A stretch of DNA of 7,047 nt from an uncultured Oscillospiraceae bacterium (lineage in GTDB: Bacteria; Bacillota; Clostridia; Oscillospirales; Oscillospiraceae), in the NCBI GenBank assembly GCA_934668295.1, contig CAKUND010000102.1, positions 1-7,047 of the forward strand. The letters run 5' to 3'. The notes under the pieces were generated by a model. That model had not been told where the DNA came from. It worked only from the letters and a program-made list of their open reading frames with translations, and ran no database searches. Made by a program: the position numbers and the translations under genes. Positions within the stretch are counted from its first letter, which is position 1. Each line of letters opens with the position of its first letter. Positions 6,349 to 7,047 of this stretch are shown piece after piece.

Positions 6349-7047
6349 TCACCGCTTCATCTGCCACAGAACGATCGCCGCGGCGACTGCGGCGTTCAGG
6401 GATTCGCAGCGGGGCGACATGGGGATGATGATCTTTTGCTCTGCAGCCGCGAACAGCTCCGGGCAGATCCCCTGCCCCTCGCTGCCGATGACGACCGCCG
6501 CAGCGCGCAGGTCGGCCTGCCGCAGATCGACGGCGTCGGCAGACATGGCAGTCGCCAGCAGCGGAATGCCGCGCTCCCGGCAGACGGCGACGGCCTGCGC
6601 CCTTGTCATTTTGACGGGCTGCGTGCGGAACACCGCGCCCATGGAGGCGCGGACCGTCTTGGGGTTGTACACGTCGGCGCAGCCGTCCAGCAGAATGACC
6701 GGGATCTCCAGCGCGTCCGCTGTGCGGAGAATCGTGCCGAGATTGCCGGGGTCCTGAATGCCGTCCAGCAGGAGTGTTCCGGGCACGATCACGGCAGGCT
6801 TCTGCTCCGGTAGCCGGCAGAGGAAAATCGCGCCCTGCGGCGCGTCCATCAGGGAAACGGACTGCATGACGTCTTTGGGCACGCGGACGACGCGCACTGT
6901 ATCCGGAAGTTTACATAATTCTACGTGTTCTTCCGCGATCACGGTATGCAGTCCCGGATACCAGCGGGCAGCCTCCGCCAGCAGCTTCACGCCGTCGGCG
7001 GCGAATTCGCCGGATTTTTCGCGGTAGGCGCGCGAGGTGAGCAGCTT
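6349..7047 (-). CDS. SpoU/TrmH-family RNA 2'-O-methyltransferase, C-terminal 232 residues (5' end outside window)
   Basis: The product belongs to the SPOUT (trefoil-knot) methyltransferases that use S-adenosylmethionine to methylate a ribose 2'-OH in rRNA or tRNA. The frame is open to the window edge. The first visible residues, KLLTSRAYREKSGEF, match the usual N-terminal substrate-binding domain of the family, so the gene starts only slightly upstream and the internal GTG at 6990 is not the start. By visible residue number, motif 1 is LLDGIQDPGNLGTILRTADA (93-112) with its conserved Asn and Arg, motif 2 is VVIGSEGQGI (185-194), and motif 3 is ESLNAAVAAAIVLWQ (215-229) at the knot. The target cannot be read from this sequence: RlmB-, TrmH- and YsgA-like proteins share these motifs, so no symbol is given. 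It is separated from dprA by 328 bp and may be a separate transcription unit. Confidence 0.9.
   Translation of the reverse strand, partial: KLLTSRAYREKSGEFAADGVKLLAEAARWYPGLHTVIAEEHVELCKLPDTVRVVRVPKDVMQSVSLMDAPQGAIFLCRLPEQKPAVIVPGTLLLDGIQDPGNLGTILRTADALEIPVILLDGCADVYNPKTVRASMGAVFRTQPVKMTRAQAVAVCRERGIPLLATAMSADAVDLRQADLRAAAVVIGSEGQGICPELFAAAEQKIIIPMSPRCESLNAAVAAAIVLWQMKR

Noticed and set aside
58..6757. Long plus-strand open frames (for example 58-1116, 927-2072, 2069-3352, 3428-4849, 5304-6068, 6056-6757)
   Set aside because: They lie opposite well-supported minus-strand genes or run across repeat DNA, their translations are Arg/Ala/Gly-rich with no family motif, and they have no consistent ribosome binding sites. 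They are expected shadows in G+C-rich DNA.
6349..6990. RNA methyltransferase starting at the GTG at 6990
   Set aside because: The frame stays open upstream to the window edge, and the residues before 6990 match the family's N-terminal domain, so the GTG is an internal Val codon.
6999..7012. 14-bp perfect palindrome CGGCGAATTCGCCG
   Set aside because: It lies inside the methyltransferase coding sequence and encodes ordinary residues. A GAATTC core with GC flanks can arise by codon choice. The similarity to GCGAATTCGCC in the repeat at 6250 is short.

Overview
The window is a compact, G+C-rich (about 60% by eye) bacterial chromosome segment. Every recognisable gene lies on the minus strand, so transcription runs from high to low coordinates. 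In that order the genes are a SpoU/TrmH-family RNA methyltransferase (5' end outside the window), dprA, topA, trmFO, plsX and the first 19 codons of rnc. The block dprA-topA-trmFO is a well-known Firmicutes arrangement (smf-topA-gid in Bacillus), and folate/FAD-dependent TrmFO fits that phylum. High G+C together with this gene order suggests a Clostridia member, perhaps of the Oscillospiraceae type. That placement is an inference and was not tested by any search.

Layout: 6349-7047 encodes the C-terminal 232 residues of the RNA methyltransferase. 6021-6348 is the only real intergenic gap. It holds no credible gene but is packed with related inverted-repeat units ending in CCCCTA, including a candidate MITE-like element with 14-bp perfect terminal inverted repeats. 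From 6020 down to 1 the genes are packed as an apparent operon: dprA and topA are 13 nt apart, topA and trmFO 26 nt apart, trmFO and plsX overlap by 4 nt (ATGA), and plsX and rnc overlap by 11 nt.

The operon mixes DNA transactions (DprA loads RecA on single-stranded DNA; TopA relaxes negative supercoils), RNA modification and processing (TrmFO makes tRNA m5U54; RNase III cuts double-stranded RNA) and phospholipid synthesis (PlsX makes acyl-phosphate from acyl-ACP). It appears to join two Firmicutes neighbourhoods that are usually separate, smf-topA-trmFO and plsX-...-rnc, with fabD, fabG and acpP absent from between plsX and rnc.

The core genes look intact and conventional. The observations most worth a second look are: TopA ends in a long lysine/alanine tail capped by EPEDDLPF, which resembles the SSB C-terminal interaction peptide; the structured repeat cluster upstream of dprA shows a compensatory stem change between copies; and a small hairpin could mask the dprA ribosome binding site. 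I found no CRISPR array, tRNA, rRNA, or clearly new multi-gene system.
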